Below are positions 1 through 11,811 of a stretch of DNA of 64,000 nucleotides, one piece after another. This stretch comes from Rhopalosiphum padi (taxonomy: Eukaryota; Arthropoda; Insecta; Hemiptera; Aphididae), in contig NC_083598.1 in assembly GCF_020882245.1 (NCBI RefSeq), positions 8,487,178-8,551,177 on the forward strand, written 5' to 3'. The translations under genes and the position numbers were made by a program. Position 1 is the first letter of the stretch, and each line of letters begins with the position of its first letter. The notes under the pieces were generated by a model. That model was not told where the DNA came from and did not search any database. It was given only the letters and a program-made list of their open reading frames with translations.

Positions 1-1220
1 TCATTTAGGGATGGGCCGATTCTTGAAACGATACTCAATATTGGTGGTATTGGTTTTATTGTTATTAGTTGTTTCCAAAACCAATACTATAATATCATAA
101 ATGGTTATGCTTAAAATTATTTATTGATAAGTCTGATAGCAGTACATCACAGTTAAACAAAATATTTAAACTGTGATTGTCATTTTAATTAATGGTATTA
201 CTACCTATATTTTTGATATAAATAGCTTACATTTTTTTAGTTTACAATATTAATTGTTTTAATTGGTTTTTACCTTTTTTTCTATTTTTTAATTGTGCTA
301 TGTTTAAAACTGTAGATGAATATAGTTATTACTTATTTATTATTATTATTTATTTTTTATTTATTTGAAAAATATTTATTTTGAAAGTTCCTACATGTTC
401 ATTATTCAATTAATAAGGAACATAATTATTTATTATTATTATTTATTATTTTTGTTAACACTTTAAAGGGAATTATTATTAACTGATATGTAAAGAATAT
501 GTAATTAATAATGACTAATTTGTATATTTTTATCAATAATCAAGGCAAATATTCAACATAATTTTTATCAGTTATTGGTTTCGGTTTTATTTTAACATAA
601 ATTTACAGTTTTTGCTAATTATATTATTTTTAAATATATCAGAGTATCGTTAAAAGGTTATATCGGCCTAACCCTTAATTATTATTTTGTACATCTTGCC
701 TCAGTGGTGTGCTCAACTTTTTTGAAAGAGGAGGAGGATATGTATTTTTGACTAATACTCAGATGATTTAATAATATATCTATGTATATATTCTTGCATT
801 AACCTGCAAGTGCTGAAGTGCTTGTTAATTATAATAATATTAAATCATTAATTGTGTTTAAAAAAAATTTGTATATTAGTTACATATATTGTTATATATT
901 AGTAACACCTTGGTATAAATCATCCCATGAGGGGGGGAGGGGTTAAACCCCTTGTGAGCACACCCCTGTCACTCCTAGACCTGTTTTTAAAATAAAACTA
1001 ATCTTAAGTATAATATATTTGTGTACCTATAGAAATCTATTAGTTTTATTTTAGAATAACAAATTCTTTAGGTACATAGTTTAATAATCTCTTATTATTT
1101 TATTTTTTTCTACAAAAATTATCATATTTGAAATATTTTATCATAATTGTAAGTGTCTAGTGATAAAATTATATTCTTATTAATTCAATATACCTATTTA
1201 GGTCTATATTATTGAATTAG
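1..1220 (+). other. Intronic AT-rich DNA upstream of the first visible YLPM1 exon
   Basis: I see no convincing exon here. The stretch is AT-rich with many ATT/TTA runs and holds one inverted-repeat element at 702-968. It is presumably intron of the YLPM1-like gene, because the first exon I can support starts at 1221 with a 3' splice site and no start codon. The opening bases may be the end of a further repeat cut by the window edge. Confidence 0.5.
702..968. mobile_element. Short hAT-like inverted-repeat element
   Basis: The left end reads CAGTGGTGTGCTCA and the right end is its near inverse, TGAGCACACCCCTG, so the element begins CAG and ends CTG as hAT elements do. The flanking octamers (tcttgcct and tcactcct) agree at only five of eight positions, so a target duplication is not secure. 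No coding capacity. Confidence 0.5.
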
Positions 1221-3205
1221 AATCTGATATTGATTTGTGTATCAAACATAATATTCATAATAGAACAGCTCATGATATTAATAGTATAATGAGATCTTGG
1301 GTTAAAACACCTTCTGATCAAATACTGTTGGATATAAGGTCATTACTTTCACCTTCAGAAAACGAGGTACTGAAATTTAAAATACTATTTTATATCTTCA
1401 ATGTATTAATGTATTAAAGACATAATCTATTATTAATTTAGATGGAAATGGAAGATGTCTCAGATATTGAAATGGAAGTGGATAAAGGCGATGAGGCCAT
1501 TGACGACAGAAGTTCTGAAGAAAATAGAAATATTGAATTTGAAGAAGAGGTAACTACTATTTTATAAAATTATTAAAAATAAATCATTTATTATGATAGT
1601 GTACAAATTATTATTGAAGAAGAAAAATCATGAGTACTATTCTAAATTTTATGTTTTACTAAGCTAAATAACAAAAATATTAATTGCGTCAAATGTTCAA
1701 GTTTATTATTATAATAATAATAATAATAATAATAATTTAAAAAAAAATTTCACTTGTAATGTGTGAATAATTATATTTAACCATTTGTGTACGTATCCTG
1801 AAATATTTATTTTCTTAAGAATATCATAGTTAGTTTCAAATTAGTGTTTATTTTTATTTATATAAATATAATACATAAAAATGTTTGTTAAAAACATGGC
1901 ATCTTGTAAAAACTGTAAAACAAGAAGATACCATTTATATTATACTATTTTTTTTGGTTGCTAATATTTCTACAGGACGTCATGAAATTATTGTCTTGCA
2001 AATGGACTGATACTATTCCACAAGAAGAAAAGATGAGTACGTTTTATTATTTTATTTTTTTGTCATTTCTTTATGCATTTAACATTTATGTTTTTTTTTT
2101 TTAAATATATTAAAAGCATTAGTAATATAACAAATTACTCTTTTACAATTATTGAACATTCAATTTGAATACTTAAATGATAAATGTATTATAGAAAGAT
2201 TGGATGGTCTATGCAAGAAAAAACCAGAAAGCTCAATTAAAGAATGGCTGCAAATACCTGAAGATAATGATTCCGTTAGTGAACTAGTAGTCGTAAATGA
2301 TGGAAAAAAAAGGGTATGTATCATGTCATTTAATATTTATTCGACCATATTAATTCAATAATTTTAAATTTTAATTGATCAATTCATACATTAATTTTAA
2401 TAGTATTATGAAATTATTAATATTTTTATTTGTATGTAAACAATATAAATATTATTTACATAATGAGTTATAACATAATTACTAATACTTTGTTAATTAT
2501 ATAATCATAATCAGACTCGCATACAAATAAAATTTGTGAGGGGGGTTAATAAAAAAAATTGACATTAATCAATGTTATTTATTTTTATGTGGGGAAGTGA
2601 CTGAAAACCCTCCCCTGTATACCTGCCTGTTCATAATATTTAAATATTTTGAAATTTTAATTTATTCTTATTGTCATTCTCAATGTAACTTTAATATTTA
2701 TTTAATTTTTTAAATATTAAAATATACATGTTCATAATTCCGAGGGCTGAGTAGTCTGTCTATTGCAAATTTGGACCGCAATGATTTGAACTAAAGGGAA
2801 TTTTTTAATTTGAATCCCATAAACCTATACTACAATAATTTATATTTTGTTATACATAATTTACATAATTTAATAATTCAACTGTAAAACAATTTTACAA
2901 GTAGTAATCTGTTTTAAGGGACAAATTAGATTCAATTTCTAATCAATAGACGCACCAATTACAATTTTTCAAAGTAATCTTTACTCAGTGTTTACAGAAA
3001 AAAAACTGATAACTATATAATGCTAATACATTTTTTACTTGCTTCAACATTTACTTCTGTGTAGGTTCGTTGGGCTGATATGGAAGAACGGCGCGAACAG
3101 GAAAAAATGCGTGCTATAGGCTTTGTTGTTGGGCAAACAGATTGGAATCGGATGTTAGGCCGGGATCAAGGTGAAAGCAAGTTAACACAAACAAAATATA
3201 TATAA
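1221..3205 (+). CDS. YLPM1: YLPM1-like protein, C-terminal exons (partial, five exons)
   Basis: Exons at 1221-1366, 1442-1549, 1976-2036, 2195-2313 and 3065-3205 join in phase to about 190 residues; the 5' part lies off the left edge. The first exon carries the end of the kinase-like domain (RNxH-type segment NIHNRTAHDIN, then LLDIRSLL). It is followed by an acidic stretch (MEMEDVSDIEMEV). The last exon has the conserved YLPM1 tail VRWADMEERR, AIGFVVGQTDW and terminal TKYI. In vertebrates YLPM1 (ZAP3) is a nuclear protein that binds PP1 and RNA-processing factors; that role is family knowledge, not seen here. The fourth exon must start at 2195, since an upstream in-frame TAA at 2128 rules out the longer open frame. 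A poly-A signal AATAAA lies at 3438-3443. Confidence 0.88.
1711..1736. repeat. (AAT)n microsatellite
   Basis: Uninterrupted AAT/ATA triplets lie within the YLPM1 intron between exons two and three. Confidence 0.85.
2512..2629. mobile_element. 118-bp hAT-type MITE in the last YLPM1 intron
   Basis: The element begins CAGACTCGCATAC and ends GTATACCTGCCTG. It is flanked by octamers atcataat (2504-2511) and ttcataat (2630-2637), a 7/8 match. CAG...CTG ends plus an 8-bp duplication fit a non-autonomous hAT element. Internal G- and C-runs but no coding frame. Confidence 0.6.
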
Positions 3206-3547
3206 TCAATTCATTATGTAAATATTTTAATGTGTTTAACTTTTTAAACAAAATTTATTTTTATTATTTTTAAATGTATGTATTTTATTGTTTATAACTA
3301 AAAAAAAAATTATTTAAGACCTAATTGTATGCCTTTGTTAAACTACTTTTATTTGGTATACTGAATACAATAGTATATATAAAAATATATATTACATACT
3401 TTATATTATATTCGTTTGAGTTGTAACAATACTATAAAATAAAGAAATCAAGAAATCAAACAATGGATTAAATTTAATCACCTTATAACTTAACACCAGT
3501 AAGTATACACAATTTCATTCCATTACTATAATTTTAATTTAAAATAC

Positions 3548-4024
3548 CTACTTATTATAAATGTTTTCAAATTTTGTAACCATAACATTATCACGAGTAA
3601 ATGATTGTTTGTCTTCAATGAAATCATTGCGCGGTCGTATTACTGCCTGCTTTGTTATGCGCGTCATCAACACTGGTCCTTGTTTATTGTCATCCAACGA
3701 TCTCTAAAGCCCAAACCAAAAAAATAAAACTATTCAAGTCTCCCCTCTGTTACGCATTTATCACATATATATATGTATTTAAATATTATATATTTTACAT
3801 ATCCATATTATTATAAAATAAGCAGATCAGTTGTGTATAATTTTTATTAGGTATAATAATTATTATTATTATTGGTATTACCTGTAGTATGTTCAAAAAA
3901 AATAGAAAAGCCAGCAACGCTAATGCAGATGACGTTGTTGATGTCGAACGCCGAATGCTTCGATTTTGTTTTCTTTTGGAAAAATTACTATTTATACACA
4001 TATATTAATACGTTATAATATATA

Positions 4025-4055
<31 letters not shown>

Positions 4056-4268
4056 CTAATATTCGTTCTGACTATTGAAAATATTATTAATAGTTACTTC
4101 ATCTTAAAATAAAATATAGGTATTATATTATATAATTTATGTTGCTTACTTGGTACTATACGCGTGTCCCATGTTCAGCGATAATAAATAACCGTAGTTG
4201 ACGTTATGAGTTCCTTCTGTTCCTTGACTGTTTGAAATATTATGTGAATTGGTAGCTGACAACGACAT
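3548..4268 (-). CDS. Small three-exon protein with one hydrophobic segment, unknown function
   Basis: Read on the minus strand, exons 4268-4150, 3987-3882 and 3703-3548 splice in phase (2 then 0) to a 126-residue protein without cysteine. Residues 1-50 are Ser/Asn/Thr-rich. A basic patch (SKRKQNRSIRRS) precedes a hydrophobic run, ALALLAFLFFLNIL, around residues 61-74 that could be a single membrane segment. The C-terminal 50 residues are charged. All donors and acceptors are GT/AG. The start is the first ATG in this frame, but the frame stays open upstream, so a further 5' exon is possible. The gene is tail-to-tail with YLPM1, and a minus-strand poly-A signal lies at 3348-3353. I do not recognise the family; agreement of phases and stop is the main support. 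Confidence 0.6.
4025..4051. repeat. (ATT)n microsatellite
   Basis: A run of ATT triplets lies in the first intron of the small minus-strand gene. Confidence 0.85.
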
Positions 4269-4356
4269 AACAGTGGATCTACGAGTCTGCTGGTCTGATG
4301 TACACTTTTTTATTTGTATTATTATGCTAATCTGTGCAGTTTTTTGTTTTGTTTCA

Positions 4357-4459
4357 GAAAAAGATTATTGAAAAATATTTGGGACCAGACGAGTTCAAAG
4401 CTTGTCGCTGGGTGAATAAGATAATCTTGACGGACTTTCGAACATCTCCAGCACAATAA
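4357..4459 (+). CDS. Possible isolated terminal exon, unassigned
   Basis: A good 3' splice site (pyrimidine tract ending tttgtttcag) is followed by an open frame of 33 codons containing EKYLGPDEFKACRWVNKI and ending in TAA. Base composition is more balanced than its surroundings. I find no upstream exon with matching phase. If spliced from a donor inside the last YLPM1 exon, the frame would stop after four codons. It could be the end of an alternative transcript, a gene relic or part of the promoter of the minus-strand gene. Confidence 0.25.
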
Positions 4460-4932
4460 CTACATATTATTTTTATGCGTTACACTTGCGCAGGTGTATG
4501 CAATTTTAAGAGTCAACAGCCATGACTGTAAAGTATGCCGAACGGTGTCTTCTCAATTATGTTCCCAATTATAATAATAGTCTTATTATAAACCGTTAGC
4601 TTTATATTTTTTTTCAGCTAAATTTTAATTGTACCGACTTAGTTTGTGAATATGTTTATTTCTTGACAATTTGTGTTATTATTATTTAAGTAAAAAAATA
4701 TTTCATTTCGTAATTTGATTTTTTTTTACAATTTTACCTTAAATTATTTCAGCACATGCCTTGATGCCTTGATAAAGTACTAGTGCACATTTATAGTAAA
4801 TTTGTTTTATTAAATGTTTACAATTTCTAAGTAAATATAAAATAATAAAATATTTTGTTTAATACTTGTTTAATACCTATAATTTTAAATACTAACTTGA
4901 AAAGTATGTCTGTGTCTCGTACAAAACGACGC

Positions 4933-5001
4933 AACCCATTTGCGCCGGAACCTATTTATCGTAGCCCATTTGCGCCCCAAATCATAGCCCATATGCACCC
5001 G
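4933..5001. repeat. Short tandem motif CCCATTTGCGCC, three degenerate copies
   Basis: The phrase cccatttgcgcc occurs twice, followed by a variant cccatatgcaccc, spaced about 20-30 bp apart. It stands out from the AT-rich surroundings. Probably a fragment of a dispersed repeat. Confidence 0.5.
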
Positions 5002-5225
5002 ATTCAGATCAGGTGAAATGTGAAAATCGTGCAACGTTGCTATTTATTGAGTATATTTGGCGTGTATTATAACTATAAAAAAGTACATATAAAAATAAAG
5101 GCGCTCGCTAGGTAACCCAACTCTCATTTTCACATATTTTTTTTATAATTTATATGACACAAACTTTATCCACTTTTGTTAACATATTACTTATTAAAAC
5201 ATAAAAATCTTAACTCACATCAACT

Positions 5226-5500
5226 ATAGGCCTGCAAAGGCCATAAATTTACTGCCCGGCCCGAAAAAACCAAAAATCATCCTGTTCTTAAAAAGTCCGT
5301 TTCGGTCGAAGGATATTTTTTTATAAGTCTGGTCCGATCCGATCCAAAACATTTTTTGATAAAAAAAATCCCGGTTTGGTCCAATTTAAAATATTTTTGG
5401 AGAAAAAGCTCAGGCCCAACCCGAAAAGTTCTACCAAAAAAAAACCCGATTTAGCCCTTTTTATTTTTTTTTAAGGCCCGGTCCTTGTAGGTATTTAGTA
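5226..5500. repeat. GGCCCG-rich inverted-repeat element
   Basis: The left end reads aggcctgcaaaggcc and the right end aaggcccggtccttgtagg, an imperfect inverted repeat. Between them are several degenerate copies of a cccggcccgaaaa / ggtccgatccgatcc type motif alternating with A-runs. It looks like an old MITE or internally repetitive non-autonomous element. No target duplication identified. Confidence 0.45.
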
Positions 5501-6238
5501 CGTACGTATTAATTATATTATGGTATAACACAGACTTCTTAGTCAGTTGAATTAATATTAAAGAAAACCCGACACGTTTATATTCGGCCACCGGTCGGGC
5601 AAATGCATACTCCTGCCCCCTCTCCCTAAATGACGCCCCTGGGTTAGGTTGTAATAGTATAAATCTTCATAGACTTACAGAAGCAGTAGGTCCAACTAGA
5701 TGGAGGGCATGGCCCACCATCGACATTTTTAGCCTCCCCTATTATACGTTTTTATTTTCAGCCCCTTTAGGTTAAAATTCAAACCACTGCATACAATTTG
5801 ACTGCCATAGGTAATGGGTTCAATGACTTCATGAATTTATAAAATAGTAAATAATTATTTATAATTAATAAATTGAATATACTAAAGTATTAGTATGTTG
5901 ATGTACCATGTACGAGGAGAATTAAAACATATATCAGGTTGATTATACGATCCAATATTGATTATAACAGATTGACTTATTTGTTATCTAGATTTATTAA
6001 ATTTAGATAGAAAATTAGGAATAAAATAAAACTATAGATTACAAACTCTCTCGAAGTACGGTGTCATTTCTCCTCAATATATATACACAGCAAATATGCC
6101 AAGAACAACCTTAAACAATTTTATATATGCGATGTTTATATATCTTGTATCACAAATCAACTATCAAGTCAAATAAAGAGGTAAGAAAAGGCAGTCTTTT
6201 ATAGAATTAACCAAATTAAAGAGGTACCTACTGTTACA

Positions 6239-6692
6239 CATAGGCGTGCGCACGGGGACAGCAGAGACAGCATATGCTACTCCTGGATTTTTTGGGGGCT
6301 ACCGGGGCCGGCAAATATTCAATAATGGGCTTCGGTAAAATTATATATTTCCACAAATGATTTTTTTTTTTTTTGGTAAAGTATAGATAAATATTTTATG
6401 ATTATAGAATTTACCAGTATAAAACTAATAGACCTGTCTACTATAAAAATATTATAAATAATAAATATTAACTATAGGCTTGTGGAAAAGTACACCTTTA
6501 ATGGCTTAGTACCTTACTGTACAACTTTTTATCCAAAAAAACAAATAACTAATACAATTTTAATTTTGATACCCAAACCCAGTACTCAATAGTAAAAAAA
6601 GTAATACTATAGGCCGGTTTTAATGGTGAATTTGAAGAATGGCCGAATTAATCTCTTGCTGCCCCTGAAACCGGAGGTTGCGCACGCCTAAG
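6239..6692. mobile_element. 454-bp non-autonomous hAT-type element
   Basis: Ends CATAGGCGTGCGCA and TGCGCACGCCTAAG are inverted copies. The element is bounded by an exact 8-bp direct repeat ctgttaca at 6231-6238 and 6693-6700. The exact octamer duplication fits the hAT superfamily. No coding frame inside. Confidence 0.7.
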
Positions 6693-6700
6693 CTGTTACA

Positions 6701-8549
6701 AGTGAATAGTGATATTTAACCCTAAATACCTATGAATAAAGCCGTATAATTATAGCTTTCCGTCTTAACATTTGGGAGACAAGCGAATCACTTAATTTAA
6801 AAATAGATAAACGATATGGATATAACGTACACAACAACTAACCTCGTTATTTTAAGACAAACTAAATAGGACCTTCGGTGTTCAGTTAGACAACACAAAA
6901 CAACCAATGAAACACATAGATTTAGAGTGCCTTCAAACTAAATCCCAAGATAGGAATTTAAACCATTAATAAATGCAATGTAAAGGTATCCGTGAGCTGT
7001 CTTAGGGCCTATAGACTATAATTGTTCCATTCCCATTTATTTGGTCAACTACCAATCAATATTACCTATTTACCTGTTTACTTTAATCTATATTTTGTTT
7101 TTAATTCTACTAGAATTTATGTATAGATGTAACTTTTTACTTTATGACCTTATCATAAACTTTTAAAATTTAGTACAAAGTTTATTATAAATTATACTTA
7201 TCATATTAAAAATAAATTAAAAATCGTTAGTCACAATTATTGTTTACAAACATTTACAGTTTTAAATGTTTACGAAATATGTCAAAATCGCGAAAATTTG
7301 CAAGGAATGTTGAAATTGAAAATTCATAACATTTTGTGATTTATACCTAAGGTTAAAAAACCCAACACAAAGTTTTCCATATCATTTTCTTCAAAAAAAA
7401 TTCTAGCGTCAATATAGAAAACATTTTATGAGCGTATGAAATTTAATTTATATATACCTATATGGCTATATTATATAATTTATATATAGGACATAATACC
7501 ATATTAACTATTGGTAAAATAGTTCTGCAAGTCCCTTGGAAAATGATATTATTATAGTAACCGATCAATAGATATATTGTTTGGGTCATTATGTAGTAAA
7601 ATGTTCAATGTTTTTGGTAGGTACTCATTTCAAAGTGTAATGTGGACCATCATGAAATTTTTCTGGCGATTTCTTTACCATGTAACCATCATGTAGTATT
7701 GTAGTTAGTAGGTATTGTTACTTGGCTTTGTTGTATTGCTCTTCTTGATGTGGTGGAAATTTTGCACTAGAGCACAAATGCATAATATGAGGAAAAGTAT
7801 ACTAGATCACAAACATATAAGTGCATTAAAGCATGTATAATATGCTAAAATATTTTAAATATTAGCTGTATTACCCGACTTCCTTGGAATAAAATACCTA
7901 CAGCACATTATTGGTGTAGTCGGTTTTAGTGTAGGTTCTACCTATCTCAGTTCACGGGTAAATCGCCATCAGTATACCTTGCTTTGTGAACTAATCCAAC
8001 TAACAGGCCTGTGGCAGATAGGAGATAGGATATAAGATATAACTATATAAAATAGGTATAAAACTTGGTGTATTGTCAATCGTAGTTCAAAATACCCTCT
8101 AAATAACTTTCCTAACACTGATATATCTAAGAACAATCTCTGTCAACATTGGTGTAGTAGTTTTCAGTCAATAATCTACAAACATATGAATATTTACTTT
8201 TTATTGTACATTTTTATGACAAACAATTAATGAAATATTATTTTTTTTAATTTAAAAAGATCCTATAGTAGTAATTCAAAGTGAGTCGGCTAGTCCATAC
8301 CATTTTTAAAAATGTTTTTTTCTATAACCAATGACAACCCTAAATAATATATAAATAAAACAATGTACTTATTTGATTTTCGTGAGCCAACACGAAATAC
8401 ATCTATAAATTGCAATTTTATTGTATGATTACTCATTAGGAATCATATTTTTTTAAGATCTGAAATCTAAAATATGTCTTGGACGTTGGACGTATCTAGT
8501 TTAAATTCTTATCAGAATGGAAAAGTTGATAACCCAAAATCAATTTGTC
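6701..8549. other. Non-coding stretch
   Basis: No gene or splice-supported exon found. It includes at 7177-7445 a segment repeated at 51108-51393. Short phrases near 6880-6990 resemble a decayed retroelement coding tail but are interrupted by stops, so I do not call a gene. Confidence 0.45.
7177..7445. repeat. Dispersed repeat, copy 1 (second copy at 51108-51393)
   Basis: The two segments share long stretches in the same order, such as caaaatcgcgaaaatttgca, aaattgaaaattcataacat and gcgtcaatatagaaaa, with scattered changes. At 51 kb this sequence is the interior of a hAT-type element; here the ends are missing, so this is a partial copy. Confidence 0.75.
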
Positions 8550-11251
8550 ACGAACGTCTCATTGCAGCTTGGCAAAATGGCTGCTGCGCACGCAGCTTCT
8601 CTTATCACACCATTATCACTGTTATTTTCAAATATGATAATCTGATTATGCGCGCGTGAATTTGAATTATTAAATGTATTTATTAAATTATTAACTTTTA
8701 TATGAAATCACAATAATAATAGAAAATTTTTTTTTTCATCTGATTGATTACTCTATTTATTTTATTATTATTATGAATTATAAAAACCATTTATTTGAAA
8801 TTATTATGTCAACTCATTTAGTGTCTTTATAATATGATGAAAATACTTTCATATTAAAGAATTTAAAGTAAACTTAAACTTAAGTATAAATTATTTTTTA
8901 AAGGTAAAAATACCAAGTGTACAATTTAAATATATATAATTTAGTTTATCTTAAATCATGCTACCAACCAATAAGAATGCTTTAGGTCGAACCATAACAA
9001 TAATCAAATTATAAAAAACACATAAACACAAAAAATAAAGAGTACAATATCATGTACTTAACACTATTGTTAAGGACACTAGGACACACGTCAAATAAGA
9101 GTACTGTCCTACGAAAAAGAGTACGTCTGGTTACCATACTTATAAGTAATCTTGGATTGTAAAATAAAAACAAAACTGACAAATGAAAAAATTTAAATAA
9201 ATACAATGTATTTTATTATTTTCATTTTTATAAATATTAGAAATAGGAAATGTTCCTAGTTACTTGTGTATACATATTTAGATATATGACATTTATTTTA
9301 TTCAACTCCAAATACAATATCATTGATTGCTATATAAAATATTTGAACATTTAAAATAATACATAATAACAAGAAATTTCCAAGTCATAAATCTTCTAAA
9401 AATAAGTTATTAATCTCAGGCTGACATAGGTGTTTATACTTATTGTGATTTTCATTTAGCTAGTATTTTATTTTTGTTTGTATCTTAACAGCTGAGCATC
9501 ATGTCATCTAGTGCATCTGAAATTAAATGTTCAATTTGTGATACAAAGTTTACACAAAAAAAAAATTTATATGCACATTTAAGAAATATACATGGTAGTG
9601 ATTCTTTAGGTGTAAATAATTATGTTTGTAAAGTTTGCGAGAAAACATTTAAAGTTCAGAAAACTTTAGATACTCATATAAAAAAATATCATAAAAATGG
9701 TGATGCAAATAGAGAAACAAGAATAATTTGTCCTTATAATGAATGTAACGAGCCTTTGTTACAAAAATTTGGCCATGATAAAATTTGTGTGGATGGTACT
9801 CACGGAACTAATGCATATGACATTCAATTGTATACTGTTGTCACTGTAGATGAATTTGGATCTGGTTGCCCAGTTGCATTTTGTTTATCAAATCGATCCG
9901 ATGAGCTAATTTTTCAATTATTTTTTGAAAAAATCAAATTCAATGTAGGAGTTATTTATTATTATATGACAGATGATGCTCCTGCATTTTATAATGCTTG
10001 GGTTACCATAATGGGATCAGTTGAACATAGACTTCTGTGTACTTGGCACGTCGATAAAAACTGGAGACAAAATTTATGTTGGATGAATGTTGGGCATATT
10101 GCTATCGACTAAGACTTGGAATTAATACCAACATGTACTTGGAATCGTTTCATAAAGTATTAAAACACATATATTTGGAAGGAAAAAGAGTAAAACGTTT
10201 GGACAAAACAATTAATGCTCTTATGAAATATTCCAGAGATAGCCTATACAAACGTTTGATTAAGTTATCGAAAAATGTCCCTACTGAAAAAGTCCAAAGA
10301 GTACGTCAAAGTCATAATTCAAGTAAATTAATTAAACTGGAACAAATACAAATTGTGGAAAATAAAAAAGTATATATTATCAAATCCTTATCCAATCCCT
10401 CGCAGCAGCACTATATTATAAAAACTGATGAAACATGTTCATATTCATCATGTTTGAAATGCATAAAGTGTGATATTTGCATTCACACCTTTCATTGCAC
10501 TTGCATTGATAATGTTATTAAAGCGAATATTTGTAAACACATACATGCTTGTGCTCGTGAGTTTATAAGTTTAGACGACAATACTGAACACACTGTTTCG
10601 TACTACTCAAATACGACAGAGCAAAAAAAGGTAATGGATATGGTTGCAACTTCTAGTCATCATAAAGCTCACAAAAATCAAACAATCATAAGCCAAACAG
10701 AAATTATTTTAGGTCTGAGTTCAACAAATGAATATAGTAATGAAAACTTACAAAAAATTGAAAAAAAGTTGGCAGAAATTATAGCAATAATGAGCGAAGG
10801 AGGACAAGCACACTTAAAAACAGTTGAAGAAGTCAATGTTCAAAGAAAAATAGATCCACAGCTTCGACTTTATTCAACAAAAAAGAAATCCAGCAAAACA
10901 GCAATAGCAAAGCCTTCTGTAAATGAAGTAAATGCAATTATTTCTGGACTTAAAGATGAAAATAATGAGACTATAAATGTTCATAATGTATTCGATCATT
11001 CGTATTCTTAAAAGTACTAAACAATATTACTAAATCTTGAAACACTTACTTATTAAATCATGACAAAATAAATTACCTAAATCACACTTAACTTTTAATT
11101 AATAAATTTGTTATTTTTGCTATCAGTATTGAGTATATCACGCGCGCGCGCATAATCAGATTATCATATTTGAAAATAACAGTGATAATGGTGTGATAAG
11201 AGAAGCTGCGCGCGCAGCAGCCATTTTGCCAAGCTGCAATGAGACGTTCGT
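8550..11251 (+). mobile_element. Mutator-like (MULE) DNA transposon with ~110-bp inverted ends
   Basis: Segments 8550-8659 and 11139-11251 are near-identical inverted copies, differing only in the length of a GC-alternating run and a few bases (outer end acgaacgtctcattgcagc). They bracket a transposase gene with MULE features. The total is about 2.7 kb. I could not find a convincing target duplication, so the outer boundary could be a few bases further out. The high identity of the two ends suggests a fairly recent insertion, although the transposase itself is broken. Confidence 0.85.
9501..11011 (+). pseudogene. MULE transposase with C2H2 fingers, internally deleted and frameshifted
   Basis: The N-terminus has two C2H2 zinc fingers (CSICDTKFTQKKNLYAHL and CKVCEKTFKVQKTLDTHI) and half of a third (CPYNEC). 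Then comes a MULE core: CVDGTHGTN with the first catalytic Asp, YYMTDDAPAFYNAW with the second, and CTWHVDKNW, the usual C-x2-H. This frame stops at 10112. The C-terminal part runs in another frame from about 10076 (CWAYCYRLRLGINTNM, then ESFHKVLKHIY) and holds a SWIM-type zinc motif, HCTCIDN...CKHIHAC, near 10495-10553. Family members usually have a long region between the CxxH and the WAxCYR motif, including the third acidic residue; it is absent here, so a deletion plus frameshift lies near 10076-10090. The join between half finger three and the core may be a second deletion. Expected to be inactive. Confidence 0.85.
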
Positions 11252-11811
11252 CAGATTACCGGTAATAGTTAGGTATTCGATATTATGGTTTTTGTAGTTA
11301 AGGTTAGGTAAGGTTATGATAGGTAATACCAAGGTTTATAGATTATACAGGTTGCCTCATAGTCAAGTAAACATTGAAAAATCCCCGCAGCGCCTATCGT
11401 GACCGTGACGTCACCCGTCGTACAGATTTTTAGGCGGCGCATTGTTTTGTATGGCGATCTGTATTATTTTTGGTTCTTTTGTATTTTTTAATAGTTTTTT
11501 CACTATATTATTACGATTTATTACAATGTCGGCATTATATACTAGTATGACAAAGGTTTAACACTTATTTGAATGATTAAAACTAAAAATTATGCATTTG
11601 TTAATTTATTATTATAACCCCGAAATCTACGTCATTTGTAAGTATTACACCTTCCACCTTCTTATAATAATATGTACCAAAATATAGTATTTACTATATA
11701 TTTTTTTTTGCAGATTGTAGAAACTTAAATAAAATGAAGTTTACAAATATAGTTAAAGGTATAATTTATTATTGTACAAAAATATAAAATAAATAAAAAT
11801 ATAAATTATGG

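Larger units (their letters stand above)
4460..6230. other. Non-coding stretch with degenerate repeats
   Basis: No gene seen. It contains the CCCATTTGCGCC tandem motif near 4930-5000 and a GGCCCG-rich inverted-repeat element near 5226-5500. Around 5600-5750 there are end-like fragments of other repeats (for example gacgcccctg). The rest is AT-rich unique-looking sequence. Confidence 0.5.

Noticed and set aside
6880..6990. Possible decayed retroelement coding tail (RFRVPSN-like phrase)
   Set aside because: Only a few residues fit and stops interrupt the frame; too weak to call.
8474..8659. Plus-strand open frame of 61 codons
   Set aside because: Most of it lies in the left inverted end of the MULE; its mirror copy at 11139-11251 shows it is terminal-repeat sequence.
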